From positions 45,724 through 109,723 of the forward strand of contig CAJTMX010000011.1 in the NCBI GenBank assembly GCA_910577235.1: a stretch of 64,000 nucleotides of DNA. Direction: 5' to 3'. The notes beneath the pieces are model-generated. The model saw nothing but the letters and a program-made list of their open reading frames with translations, ran no database searches and had not been told where the DNA came from. The translations under genes and the position numbers were made by a program. This DNA is from an uncultured Acetatifactor sp. GTDB lineage: Bacteria; Bacillota; Clostridia; Lachnospirales; Lachnospiraceae. Positions 18,272 through 26,272 of this stretch are shown piece by piece. Every line of letters begins with the position of its first letter. Position 1 is the stretch's first letter.

Positions 18272-19336
18272 TCAGGCTGCCGGGGCGGCGCTGACCTTTA
18301 CTTGAAATCTGCGGTATTCTAAAATCGTGACAAACTCCTCATATAATTCCGGATACTGGAGTTTCAGGCGCAGAAGGTTATCCTTTTCTATGACAGGTTT
18401 CCGGACCGGGTTATAGGTAATGGTATAATTGGCGCCGCCAGTCTCGCAGACCGCCGTACACCTCTGCCCCATTTCCGCAACCAGCATCGCCTTCAGCCGC
18501 TCCATTTCCTTCTGCAGCTTTTTTAACTGCGTTTCGGAAGCTTCCTTTTCCTTCTGCAGCTCCATGTACCGTGATAATACGGCTGCCGCGCTGTTGTCCA
18601 TGGTAATCTTTTCAGCGCTTTCATCTGCCTGTCCCGTATGCTGCCGCACACTTTTCAGGATCAGATTGCCGTCCTCCGTGTAAGGCGGCGGCGTCTTCTT
18701 CATCACATGGCTGTTCCAGAACTCCGTTTCCAGAAAAATCATTTCTTGCTCATAGTCATAATCCCTCTTGATCTCCCGGATGATGACCTCATCCTCGCTG
18801 TTTCCGTATAGGCAGCAGAAAAACACCCTGTCCAGATTCGTCACTGCCATGTACTGCCTGCCCTGGCATTCATAATAGACAGGGACACTCTCCTGCCCGT
18901 CCTTCCACCAGTTATCCCTGGCATTGTAATTTGTGGTCTTTATCTCCAGAATGGCAATGCTGCCATCCGGGAGCTGCACAAAGTAATCCACATCTGCCAG
19001 CATGAACGGATACTGCGGGTGATAGAACATCTTCTTGACCTTAAAGACCTCATAGCCGGTCTTTTTGGCAAAAATGCGTGAGACCAGCTCCTCCAGAAGA
19101 TTTCCCATCTCCATGGCGACCCAGTTGCTCTCGTCCGGTTCCAGCGGCGCAATCTTCAGCTTGTCATAATAAAGGTCCCTGGCGGTCCAGAAAGGCGATA
19201 TGCCCATAAGTGCCGCCACATCGCTGCCGCCGATTCCCCTGCGCCTGAACTCCAGCCACTCCTCCCTTGACAGATCAGAAGTGTCCGTCAGGACATAGGG
19301 GGAAATATCCCTCTGTAACTGATTTGCAGCAGACAT
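18272..19336 (-). CDS. YqaJ-type viral recombinase exonuclease
   Basis: A 354-residue nuclease of the lambda-exonuclease/YqaJ class. It has EEWLEFRRRGIGGSDVAALM near residues 25-44, and the catalytic set is ADVDYFVQLPDG followed by IAILEIKTTNY near residue 132 (Asp ... Glu-x-Lys). A coiled coil covers about residues 240-285. Such enzymes chew one strand of a double-strand end so that an annealing protein can load. The ATG comes 3 bases after the stop of the small upstream gene. Together with the mediator candidate and RecD2 it makes a Red-like set. Confidence 0.85.
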   Translation of the reverse strand: MSAANQLQRDISPYVLTDTSDLSREEWLEFRRRGIGGSDVAALMGISPFWTARDLYYDKLKIAPLEPDESNWVAMEMGNLLEELVSRIFAKKTGYEVFKVKKMFYHPQYPFMLADVDYFVQLPDGSIAILEIKTTNYNARDNWWKDGQESVPVYYECQGRQYMAVTNLDRVFFCCLYGNSEDEVIIREIKRDYDYEQEMIFLETEFWNSHVMKKTPPPYTEDGNLILKSVRQHTGQADESAEKITMDNSAAAVLSRYMELQKEKEASETQLKKLQKEMERLKAMLVAEMGQRCTAVCETGGANYTITYNPVRKPVIEKDNLLRLKLQYPELYEEFVTILEYRRFQVKVSAAPAA

Positions 19337-19339
19337 CCA

Positions 19340-19504
19340 TCATGCCCCCTTTCTCATCCTCTGGTGATTGAATGCGGGCCTTAAGACTGTTCCCCGGTTG
19401 AAATTCTTCCGGTATTCTGCGCCTGTTTCCACAGCATAGTGCCTGTGGGGGTTCTTTCCCCGCATCTGGCAGCCCCTGCTGCCCTTTCTGTTCTTTGCAT
19501 TCAT
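19340..19504 (-). CDS. Small basic protein at the head of the recombination operon
   Basis: A 54-residue, strongly basic protein (MNAKNRKGSRGC ... FNHQRMRKGA). AGGTAAAG lies upstream of the ATG, and the stop is only 3 bases from the start of the YqaJ gene, so translation is probably coupled. No family recognised. A 24-codon upstream extension is possible but lacks a ribosome site and runs into the attenuator-like hairpin. Confidence 0.45.
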   Translation of the reverse strand: MNAKNRKGSRGCQMRGKNPHRHYAVETGAEYRKNFNRGTVLRPAFNHQRMRKGA

Positions 19505-19574
19505 ACACTTTACCTGCCTTTCCTTTTTTGTTTTATCCTCAAAGCCTTGCGGCGTTTGGGCTGTTTCATGGAAC

Positions 19575-19644
19575 AAAAAAAGCGGGAATGGTTTCCGCTA
19601 AACTACTGCCCATACTTTTGTATGAGCCGGAATCATTCTCGCTT
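19575..19644 (-). terminator. Attenuator-like hairpin in the operon leader
   Basis: On the minus strand AAGCGAGAATG pairs with CATTCCCGCTT across about 48 bases that hold a smaller hairpin (CATAC ... GTATG), and the outer stem is followed by seven T residues. It lies between the candidate promoter near 19.83 kb and the first gene, so it looks like a premature terminator inside the leader of the leftward operon. Confidence 0.6.
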
Positions 19645-20166
19645 ATATATGGGATCTCTCCCCGTATAAAAAAAGCCAGTAATCCTGTCCGCACTAAGGC
19701 ATAAAGATATTACTGACACGATACTGCAAACTTAACTGCGTGTGCAATGCAGAGCCTTCTCCGCATACAGGTTTACTGTATTGCCCTGACGGGCGGCGCA
19801 CAAAAATCAATTACAATGCAAGTCTATCACAAGATATAGTATAAGTCAATCTCTATGCACAATATTTTGTATCTGGTAATTCGCTTGTAAATTTTTTATG
19901 CTTTGCAGAATAAATGAAACCTTACCTCTATTTATATATTGAATTGCTTTTGCAGGCTGCCCCATATGCAGGACAGCCTTCCGCTCCTTGACAATTTCAT
20001 AAAGCAATCCGGGGGTTATACAGGTGCAGACGGAAAGCTGGCATTGTCGCCCGCCCTCTGCTTGATTGCCGTATAACGGCAGCCTGACAATACGCGGCAA
20101 AGCTGGCGCAGGAAAAGACCCGGAATTGTGGATTTAATCGAACATTTCATTTATTTGCTAATTGCA
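19645..20166. other. Divergent intergenic region of the element
   Basis: This stretch separates the leftward operon from the rightward excisionase/integrase genes. It holds a small hairpin at 19646-19668 (TATATGGG/CCCGTATA), a candidate leftward promoter (19821-19849) and AT-rich DNA. An 84-codon minus-strand frame (19846-20100) has no clear ribosome site, and I do not call it a gene. Confidence 0.5.
19821..19849 (-). promoter_or_regulatory. Candidate sigma-A promoter of the leftward operon
   Basis: On the minus strand TTGACT and TAGACT are 17 bases apart. Transcription would begin about 310 bases before the first gene and run through the attenuator-like hairpin. Confidence 0.4.
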
Positions 20167-20167
20167 G

Positions 20168-20197
20168 TTGAAAGTTCCCCTGTCCGATTCGTATATA
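20168..20197 (+). promoter_or_regulatory. Candidate promoter of the excisionase/integrase genes
   Basis: TTGAAA and TATATA separated by 18 bases, about 65 bases before the excisionase ATG. Confidence 0.4.
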
Positions 20198-20261
20198 TGA
20201 TATGGAGAGTATTTACAGGGACTACGCTGATCCCGCTTCAGCTGCAAGGAAAGGAGAAGAT

Positions 20262-20468
20262 ATGGCAGTTGAAGACACCAACCTACAAACACAGGCCGGC
20301 TCTGAGAAGAGGACTTATTCCGTACAGGAAATTGCGGACATCCTCCAGATCAGCCGCAGTATGGCATACAACCTCTGCAGGCAGTCGCTCTTTAAGACTG
20401 TAAAAGTCGGAAAGTATGTCAGGATATCCAAGCCCTCCTTTGATGACTGGCTTGACAATAGAAATTAA
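20262..20468 (+). CDS. Excisionase-like helix-turn-helix protein
   Basis: A 68-residue protein with a MerR/excisionase-type helix-turn-helix (YSVQEIADILQISRSMAYNL and then VGKYVRISKPSFDDWL), as in the excisionase family that bends DNA to direct an integrase towards excision. GGAAAGGAG lies before the ATG. The integrase gene begins 13 bases after its stop, the usual xis-int order of Firmicute integrative elements. Confidence 0.8.
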   Translation: MAVEDTNLQTQAGSEKRTYSVQEIADILQISRSMAYNLCRQSLFKTVKVGKYVRISKPSFDDWLDNRN

Positions 20469-20481
20469 AAGGAGGATCAGT

Positions 20482-21903
20482 ATGGCTTCAATCGTAAAAA
20501 GAGGTAAATCATATTCCGTGGTTTACTACAAGAAAACAAAAAATGGAAAGAAAACCGAACAGGTCTGGGAATCCGGACTGAGCTACACCGCAGCGCGGAC
20601 CAGAAAGGCGCAGATCGAGCATGAGCTGGCGCAGGAGTTAAAGGAATCATCCCCGCGCCCTGACAATGAAGGCACCCTTTCTTCCATGACCGTCAGCGAG
20701 TTTTTATATGAATTTGTTGAGAAATATGGTGAGAAACGGTGGGGCGCATCTTCCTATGCCGCCAACCTCGGCCTGATAGAGAATTACATACACCCCTATT
20801 TTGGTGAGAATAAGCTGCGCTCTGTCAAGGTCAAGACCGTGGATGACTATTATCATTTTCTGGAAACAGAGGCAGAACCGGCTACCAACATGGGAAGGCC
20901 TGCAAGGGACCATGTTTCCGCATCCACCATCCATGACATCCACAAGCTGCTGCGCTGTGCCTTTAACCTGGCTGTCCGCTGGGAGTACATCAGCAAAAAT
21001 CCTTTCCTGTATGCAACGCTCCCGGAACACAAGGAAAAGGAACGGGAGACCTTATCCCCTGAGCAGGTGCTGAAGGTGCTGGATTTTACCTGCAGGCTGG
21101 ACAACTACGACTATTTCATGATCCACTGTGCGGTACTTATCGCTATCGGCTGTACATTCCGGGGAGGTGAGATTGCAGGGTTACAGTGGGACAGGGTTGA
21201 CTTTGAGAAGAAAACCTTCTGCATGGACAGGGTGATTGACCGCATCAGCAAGGACAGTATCAAGAAATTATCCAAGCTGGACATCCTGTATCAGTTTCCT
21301 AACCTCTTCCCCGGCACCAGAACGGTCATTGTCCTGAAACAGCCGAAGACAAGGGGGAGTGTCCGGGATGTGGAAGTCCCGTCTTCCATTATGGATGCAC
21401 TGGCTGTCCTGAAACGGATGCAGGACCAGATGAAAGCTGATTTAGGCTCGGACGGTTACATGGATTATAACCTTGTGATCTGTCAGGCAAACGGGCGTCC
21501 CCTTATGACAGAACACCTGAACAAGCGGTTTAAGGAAATCCTGCGGGAGATTGACGATCCGGACATCAATCCGGAAGAAATTGTTTTCCACAGCCTGCGG
21601 CATACCAGCGCCTCCACAAAGCTGACGCTTTCCAACGGAGATTATAACTCCGTAAAGCACGCCGGCGGATGGGCTAACCTCGAAATGCTGACAAGGCGGT
21701 ACGGCTCCCATTCCTTTGAGAGTGACAGGGAGCGTCTGGCACAAAAGATGGATGATTTTCTGACTGCCAAGCCGGGAGCCCCGGTTCAGCAGGCGCCGCC
21801 CCTGCCTGCAGATGCCGAGGAGGCGCTCAAGGCATTGGCACAGGTGAACCCGGAACTGCTAATCAAAATCGCACAGTCTGTCCAATCTGCTAATATGACA
21901 TAA
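20482..21903 (+). CDS. Tyrosine-type site-specific integrase
   Basis: A 473-residue phage-type integrase. Residues 1-60 form the arm-binding beta domain (SIVKRGKSYSVVYYKKTKNG), residues about 70-170 the SAM-like core-binding domain, and the rest the catalytic domain with Arg in FRGGEIAGLQW (near 228), HSLRH near 370, GGW near 395 and the nucleophilic Tyr in TRRYGSH near 406. It cuts and joins the element at its attachment site. AAAGGAGG precedes the ATG. The gene ends about 210 bases from the 3' end of tRNA-Arg(CCT), which is therefore the likely integration target. A C-terminal tail of about 55 residues is unassigned. Confidence 0.9.
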   Translation: MASIVKRGKSYSVVYYKKTKNGKKTEQVWESGLSYTAARTRKAQIEHELAQELKESSPRPDNEGTLSSMTVSEFLYEFVEKYGEKRWGASSYAANLGLIENYIHPYFGENKLRSVKVKTVDDYYHFLETEAEPATNMGRPARDHVSASTIHDIHKLLRCAFNLAVRWEYISKNPFLYATLPEHKEKERETLSPEQVLKVLDFTCRLDNYDYFMIHCAVLIAIGCTFRGGEIAGLQWDRVDFEKKTFCMDRVIDRISKDSIKKLSKLDILYQFPNLFPGTRTVIVLKQPKTRGSVRDVEVPSSIMDALAVLKRMQDQMKADLGSDGYMDYNLVICQANGRPLMTEHLNKRFKEILREIDDPDINPEEIVFHSLRHTSASTKLTLSNGDYNSVKHAGGWANLEMLTRRYGSHSFESDRERLAQKMDDFLTAKPGAPVQQAPPLPADAEEALKALAQVNPELLIKIAQSVQSANMT

Positions 21904-22068
21904 CCCTTATTAGCAGAAAAATTTGCAGGTTAAAAAATCGTATTAGCAAAAGGAATTAGCAAAATTGAAAAAATCGGCAGGATTTTCAAAAAATATTAGC
22001 AGATTTTTGCTAATGGGCAGGGAAACGCAGAATCCAAAATGGCTTGCCATACATTATCTGCATTAGCA
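21857..22068. repeat. Eight ATTAGCA repeats, candidate integrase arm sites
   Basis: The heptamer ATTAGCA or its complement occurs at 21857, 21888, 21909, 21942, 21955, 21995, 22008 and 22062, the first two inside the end of the integrase gene and the rest between it and tRNA-Arg. Clustered short repeats flanking an attachment core are what arm-binding domains of tyrosine integrases recognise. Confidence 0.65.
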
Positions 22069-22077
22069 AGCCATTTT
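22036..22077. repeat. Perfect 12-bp inverted repeat near the attachment site
   Basis: AAAATGGCTTGC and GCAAGCCATTTT are perfect inverted copies around an 18-base spacer, between the integrase and the tRNA gene. It may be the integrase terminator or part of the attachment region. No long T tract follows, so a terminator is not certain. Confidence 0.6.
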
Positions 22078-22110
22078 CCGCGAAACCCGCTGTTTATCAG
22101 GGTTTCAGAG

Positions 22111-22184
22111 CGTCCCAGAGAGGATTCGAACCTCCGACACCCGCCTTAGGAGGGCGGTGCTCTATCCTGCTGAGCTACTGAGAC
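22111..22184 (-). tRNA. tRNA-Arg (anticodon CCT)
   Basis: The minus strand folds as a full cloverleaf: acceptor stem GTCTCAG/CTGGGAC with one T-G pair, D arm GCTC/GAGC, anticodon stem CCGCC/GGCGG around the loop CTCCTAA, T arm GGAGG-TTCGAAT-CCTCT and discriminator G; the CCA end is not encoded. The gene reads AGG codons. Its 3' end faces the integrase, the usual arrangement when an element has integrated at a tRNA gene and restored its 3' part. Confidence 0.93.
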
Positions 22185-22236
22185 GTGTTATTGAGTTTTA
22201 AATGTCCCCAAGTTAAATTAGAATGGTCTAAGTTCT

Positions 22237-22279
22237 CTTAGGAGGCGTGTGCTCTATCCAGCTGAGCTACGAGGACTCG
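22237..22279 (-). pseudogene. 5' half of a second tRNA-Arg(CCT)
   Basis: On the minus strand this reads GTCCTCGTAGCTCAGCTGG, then ATAGAGCACACGCCTCCTAAG, which is the acceptor 5' strand, D arm, 5' anticodon stem and anticodon loop of a tRNA-Arg(CCT). Right after the loop the tRNA match stops. The 3' half is missing. Confidence 0.75.
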
Positions 22280-22338
22280 AACGATATGAAGTTTATGAAA
22301 AGAGCTTTTTTACCTCCACGGACTTTGATGACCGGGAT

Positions 22339-22371
22339 ATTAGGAGGCGGTCGCTCTATCCACTGTGCTAT
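22339..22371 (-). pseudogene. 5' part of a third tRNA-Arg(CCT)
   Basis: On the minus strand ATAGCACAGTGGATAGAGCG is followed by ACCGCCTCCTAAT: a D arm and anticodon loop CTCCTAA again, with the match ending at the loop. Upstream acceptor sequence is not recognisable. It lies about 60 bases beyond the other half gene. Confidence 0.6.
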
Positions 22372-22395
22372 ACCATATTACTATCGCTATAGCAA

Positions 22396-23286
22396 TCATT
22401 CAGGAAAGTTGATAAACCCCTGCAACCAGATAGTTCCTTTGAATCTTCTGCCTATCTGGGGTTCTCCCAACATATCTATTATATTGATTGCGACATCAAA
22501 TGTCAATTCATTACAGCAAATTTTCAATAAATAAATTTCTTCCCCTGTGATCTTATTGCGAACTCTGCTGCACTCCATAATCTCACCCAGTACAGAATAG
22601 TGATCGCATTCCACCCCATAGGGCATAAAATAGGTGTCTACAATGCTGAAGACATCTTCTTTGTGTATTTTTTTTGATATAGTGCTATACATATCCATGT
22701 CTTCCATGGTCAGCATTTCAATGGCATCCTCGTCACCTTTGCGCGCCGCAGTGATCAGATTGGTACGTTTCATGGAATCCTGTATGATCCTCTGTTTCTG
22801 CATCTCATCTTTTTCGATGGGCAACAGCACACTGCCCTGCACTGACAATCCGGAGAGAGTAAGGCTGGTACCACGAACCGGCAGTTGACCGCAATAATGT
22901 GCTTTAACATAGGGAATTCGATTTTGCAGATAAAATATCAGAGAGATACCTACCTTGATATCATCACATACGCCTGCGTAAGATTCTCTGAAAGCATGAC
23001 GCTCCACAGAGGTATCTTCCGTACTGGTGATACCTCTGCCTTTTAAGTAAGGAAAATAATACTCATAGATAAACTTATCTTCCTCATCAAATTCACCACA
23101 GACTGTAATACCCATATTATCGGAGAAACCTTTGCTGAATTCACCAAGCATCACGTCCTCGTCATTAATGGTATAAGCACGCTGGTCTGCTGTCATAATT
23201 ACATCTTTTAACAATTCCTTTAATTTTGTGCGGTCCGTGTATTCACTAAAGCCAATGGCTCTCATAAATTTGTGCAAAGGTTTCAC
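22396..23286 (-). CDS. DUF3881-like protein of Lachnospiraceae
   Basis: A 296-residue soluble protein (KPLHKFMRAIGFSEYT at the start, GFINFPE at the end). The sequence and its place directly downstream of serS match what I know of the DUF3881 family, which is largely confined to Clostridia and has no known function. No catalytic motif or membrane segment stands out. The intact frame sits next to the tRNA-Arg array, so it marks the first core gene on this side of the integrated element. Confidence 0.65.
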   Translation of the reverse strand: MKPLHKFMRAIGFSEYTDRTKLKELLKDVIMTADQRAYTINDEDVMLGEFSKGFSDNMGITVCGEFDEEDKFIYEYYFPYLKGRGITSTEDTSVERHAFRESYAGVCDDIKVGISLIFYLQNRIPYVKAHYCGQLPVRGTSLTLSGLSVQGSVLLPIEKDEMQKQRIIQDSMKRTNLITAARKGDEDAIEMLTMEDMDMYSTISKKIHKEDVFSIVDTYFMPYGVECDHYSVLGEIMECSRVRNKITGEEIYLLKICCNELTFDVAINIIDMLGEPQIGRRFKGTIWLQGFINFPE

Positions 23287-23319
23287 CTTCTTTCCGTCAA
23301 AATTTATAGATATTTTTTC

Positions 23320-24609
23320 TTAACCCTGAGTTGGATAGATTACATCTTTTCCACCCATGTACATACGCAGCGCTTCCGGAATCTTAATGCTGCCGTCCGC
23401 CTGAACATTATTTTCCAAAAAGGCTATCAAGCCCCTGGGAGTCGCAAGTACTGTATTATTTAATGTATGCACAAAATAAGTTCCGTTTTCGCCCTTCGTA
23501 CGGATACCCAGCCTTCTGGCCTGAGCGTCTCCCAATGTAGAGCAGGAACCCACCTCAAAATATTTCTGCTGTCTGGGACTCCACGCCTCCACATCACAGG
23601 ATTTTACTTTTAAATCTGCCAGATCACCGCTACAACATTCCAATGTGCGCACAGGGATATCCAGGCTGCGGAAAAACTCTACCGTGTATTTCCACATTTT
23701 ATTATACCATTCCATAGATTGTTCTGGCTCACAAAGCACCACCATCTCCTGTTTCTCAAACTGATGTACACGGTATACGCCCCTCTCCTCAATACCATGG
23801 GAGCCTACCTCTTTACGAAAACAGGGAGAATAGGAAGTCATGGTAATAGGCAGCCGATCTTTCTGTACTATTTCTCCTTTAAATTTTCCGATCATAGAAT
23901 GTTCGGAAGTACCGATCAGATACAGATCTTCATTCTCGATCTTATACATCATGGCTTCCATCTCAGCAAAGCTCATTACTCCGTTTACCACATTGCTGCG
24001 GATCATAAAAGGTGGAATGCAATAAGTAAATCCCTTATCAATCATAAAATCTCTGGCATAGCTTATCATGGCGGAATGAATCCTGGCGGCGTCTCCCATC
24101 AGATAGTAAAAACCGTTGCCGCTGGTCCGGCCTGCGGATTCTTTGTCCAGACCATCAAAACTGTTCAATATATCCGCATGATAAGGTACTTCAAAATCAG
24201 GCACTACAGGGTCTCCGTATTTCTGAATCTCCACATTTTCGCTGTCATCCTTACCTATCGGGACGGACGGATCAATAATGTTGGGAATTGAAAGCATTAT
24301 TTTGCTGATTTTTTCCTGCAGGAACTGACTCATTCTATCCAATTCCGCCAGCCTTTTAGCTCCGGCAGCTACTTCTGCCTTTTTGGCCATTGCCTCTTCC
24401 TTTTTTCCTTGGGCTATCAATGCGCCGATTTCCTTGGAAATCTTATTGCGCCTGGCTCTCAGATCATCGCCTTCCTGTTGATTCCTTCTGGATTCCGCAT
24501 CCAGCGCGATCACCTCGTCAACCAATGAAAGTTTCGCATCCTGGAATTTTTTGCGGATGTTCTCCTTGACAATCTCCGGATTTTCTCTCAAGAATTTAAT
24601 GTCTATCAT
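23320..24609 (-). CDS. serS: Seryl-tRNA synthetase
   Basis: A 429-residue class II aminoacyl-tRNA synthetase that charges tRNA-Ser with serine in the cytoplasm. Residues 1-110 form the long antiparallel coiled coil that grips the tRNA arm (IDIKFLRENPEIVKENIRKK start). Motif 2 is FRKEVGSHGIEERGVYRVHQ, and motif 3 is NTVLATPRGLIAFLENN near the C-terminus. Length and start are standard for the family, with GGGAGGAG upstream of the ATG. No T-box element was recognised upstream; the next gene begins only about 25 bases away. Confidence 0.95.
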   Translation of the reverse strand: MIDIKFLRENPEIVKENIRKKFQDAKLSLVDEVIALDAESRRNQQEGDDLRARRNKISKEIGALIAQGKKEEAMAKKAEVAAGAKRLAELDRMSQFLQEKISKIMLSIPNIIDPSVPIGKDDSENVEIQKYGDPVVPDFEVPYHADILNSFDGLDKESAGRTSGNGFYYLMGDAARIHSAMISYARDFMIDKGFTYCIPPFMIRSNVVNGVMSFAEMEAMMYKIENEDLYLIGTSEHSMIGKFKGEIVQKDRLPITMTSYSPCFRKEVGSHGIEERGVYRVHQFEKQEMVVLCEPEQSMEWYNKMWKYTVEFFRSLDIPVRTLECCSGDLADLKVKSCDVEAWSPRQQKYFEVGSCSTLGDAQARRLGIRTKGENGTYFVHTLNNTVLATPRGLIAFLENNVQADGSIKIPEALRMYMGGKDVIYPTQG

Positions 24610-24634
24610 GTTAGTCTCCTCCCTATTGACTGAT

Positions 24635-25681
24635 TTAGCTGACTACCTGCTCTATAAAAAGATTCTGAATTTTTACCAGGTCTTTGATAATTTCTTTTTT
24701 TACGTCGCCTCCGTCCCGGTCCTGAATGATCCGCAATATAGGACGGTCCTGGAAATCTCTGTTTTGTCCCACTACCACGCCGATCTCCCCCTCACTGGTC
24801 AGTACATGAGTGCCCACAGGATACACTGCCGTAAAATTGAGAAACACATCTACCACTTTTCCGTCAAATTTTTTGTTTTTATGAAATTTCAGATATTCTA
24901 TGGCTTCATATACCCTGATACGTTTACACCCTATACCGCATATCCTTTCGTCAAAAGCGTCGCATACGCTGACGATCCTGCATTCCAGAGATAAATTGCG
25001 AACTTTTAACGGAAAACCTGAACCGTTAATCCTTTCGTGATGTAACAATATGATATCCTTACTGGCATCTGACAGCCAGTTTTCTTCCTTTAAATCAGTA
25101 TAACCATAAATCGGATGCTTTTTGTATTCTGATTTTTCATAGTCGGACATTTTGTCCAAATCCCTGTCAGAAAAATCATATGTTAAATAACGCAATCCTA
25201 TATCATGGAGCAGACAGGCAACTCCAATGTTATGAATACTCTCAGAAGGCAGTTTCATCTTGAGGGCCGTCAGTATAGCCAGTGAACATATGCTGATAGA
25301 ATGCTCATATATATCCGCATTTCTCTGTTTTATATCATATATCCTCTCGACTACCTTTTCTTCCTGCAAAATATTACTGATAATGTTGTCTGCGGTTTTA
25401 CTCAATTCTTCCAAATTTCTGTTTTGCTTATAGGTATGCTTCTCAAGAATTTCCTTGACTTTTTCCTTAACGGAAGATTCAATATCCGTTTTCAGGATCA
25501 AGCTCTCTTGAATCCCTTCTTCGCGGATACACACCTCTTTGATCCCAAGATCTATCAATTTATCGATATACTCTGTCCGGATCACTGCCCCTTCCGGCAA
25601 TATAACCTGATAATCCCAAGTAGTCAAAACTCTGTCTAATATTTCTTCTCCTGTCAATTCCTCAACTTTTCTGACAATCAT
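24635..25681 (-). CDS. HD-GYP domain phosphodiesterase
   Basis: A 348-residue protein with an N-terminal region of about 110 residues and a C-terminal HD-GYP domain: HSISICSLAILTAL, CLLHDIGL near residue 156 and HHERINGSGFP near 213. Such domains usually hydrolyse cyclic di-GMP. GFP replaces GYP, a common variant. A tail with GTHVLTSEGEIGVVVGQNRD is also typical of the group. No membrane segment is seen. The start was set at the ATG after AGAGGAAAG, seven codons inside a longer frame. It lies between serS and the DUF4446 gene, all leftward. Confidence 0.8.
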   Translation of the reverse strand: MIVRKVEELTGEEILDRVLTTWDYQVILPEGAVIRTEYIDKLIDLGIKEVCIREEGIQESLILKTDIESSVKEKVKEILEKHTYKQNRNLEELSKTADNIISNILQEEKVVERIYDIKQRNADIYEHSISICSLAILTALKMKLPSESIHNIGVACLLHDIGLRYLTYDFSDRDLDKMSDYEKSEYKKHPIYGYTDLKEENWLSDASKDIILLHHERINGSGFPLKVRNLSLECRIVSVCDAFDERICGIGCKRIRVYEAIEYLKFHKNKKFDGKVVDVFLNFTAVYPVGTHVLTSEGEIGVVVGQNRDFQDRPILRIIQDRDGGDVKKEIIKDLVKIQNLFIEQVVS

Positions 25682-25726
25682 TTCTTTCCTCTTGCATGTC
25701 ACAAATTCCGTCCGGTCCCAAATATT

Positions 25727-26254
25727 TTATTTATCTTCTCCCATAGCTATTGCCAGGGCTTTCTCCTCTTCTTTTCCCAGAGTGATGGAGCATTCACCGC
25801 CAATTATTTCTTTGGTATAGGAATAACAACCATCCGTACTGTGAACGGAATTGATAATAAATCCGTCATTGTTCTCGTTTAGGAGAGCAAGACTGAAACT
25901 AAGCTGTCCTCCCATTTGCTGGAACGCGTCATATTTTACCAATCCCATTTTCTGATAAGCGCCCTCCATTCTTTTATACAAAGTGCGAATATCCTTTTTG
26001 TTCTTATCGGTATTGATCTTAAGAAACTTATTGTCTTCAAACAGAGCGATAATATCCTGTTCCAGACTGACGCCGTCCTTGCCCAGAACGAACTTGTCCA
26101 ATCTCTTTTTCAACTTCTGTGCCTTAACGATCAAACATATTGTAAGTATCAGTAAGATCAATGTGACGGCTGCCATACCTATGATAAAATATCCGATATC
26201 TATATTGCCCAAGCCTATGGTATTTAACAATTCGCTGTATCCTGTGTTATTCAT
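25727..26254 (-). CDS. DUF4446 membrane protein
   Basis: A 175-residue protein with one membrane helix (residues about 20-42), a coiled coil (about 45-95), and a conserved C-terminal domain (YDAFQQMGGQLSFSLALLNE, then GFIINSVHSTDGCYSYTKEI). This is the DUF4446 family, found next to parB in many Clostridia. The function is unknown; the constant link to parAB suggests a link to chromosome or cell-cycle biology. GAGGAAAAT precedes the ATG, 18 bases after the parB stop. Confidence 0.8.
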   Translation of the reverse strand: MNNTGYSELLNTIGLGNIDIGYFIIGMAAVTLILLILTICLIVKAQKLKKRLDKFVLGKDGVSLEQDIIALFEDNKFLKINTDKNKKDIRTLYKRMEGAYQKMGLVKYDAFQQMGGQLSFSLALLNENNDGFIINSVHSTDGCYSYTKEIIGGECSITLGKEEEKALAIAMGEDK

Positions 26255-26272
26255 ATTTTCCTCATTCCTGCT

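Noticed and set aside
19846..20100. 84-codon minus-strand frame
   Set aside because: No ribosome site at its start, no family resemblance, and it covers DNA upstream of the candidate operon promoter.
5758..22111. Calling the region a complete conjugative element (ICE)
   Set aside because: No relaxase, coupling protein or VirB4 gene and no left junction are in the window. PcfJ/PcfK-like genes alone do not prove conjugation.
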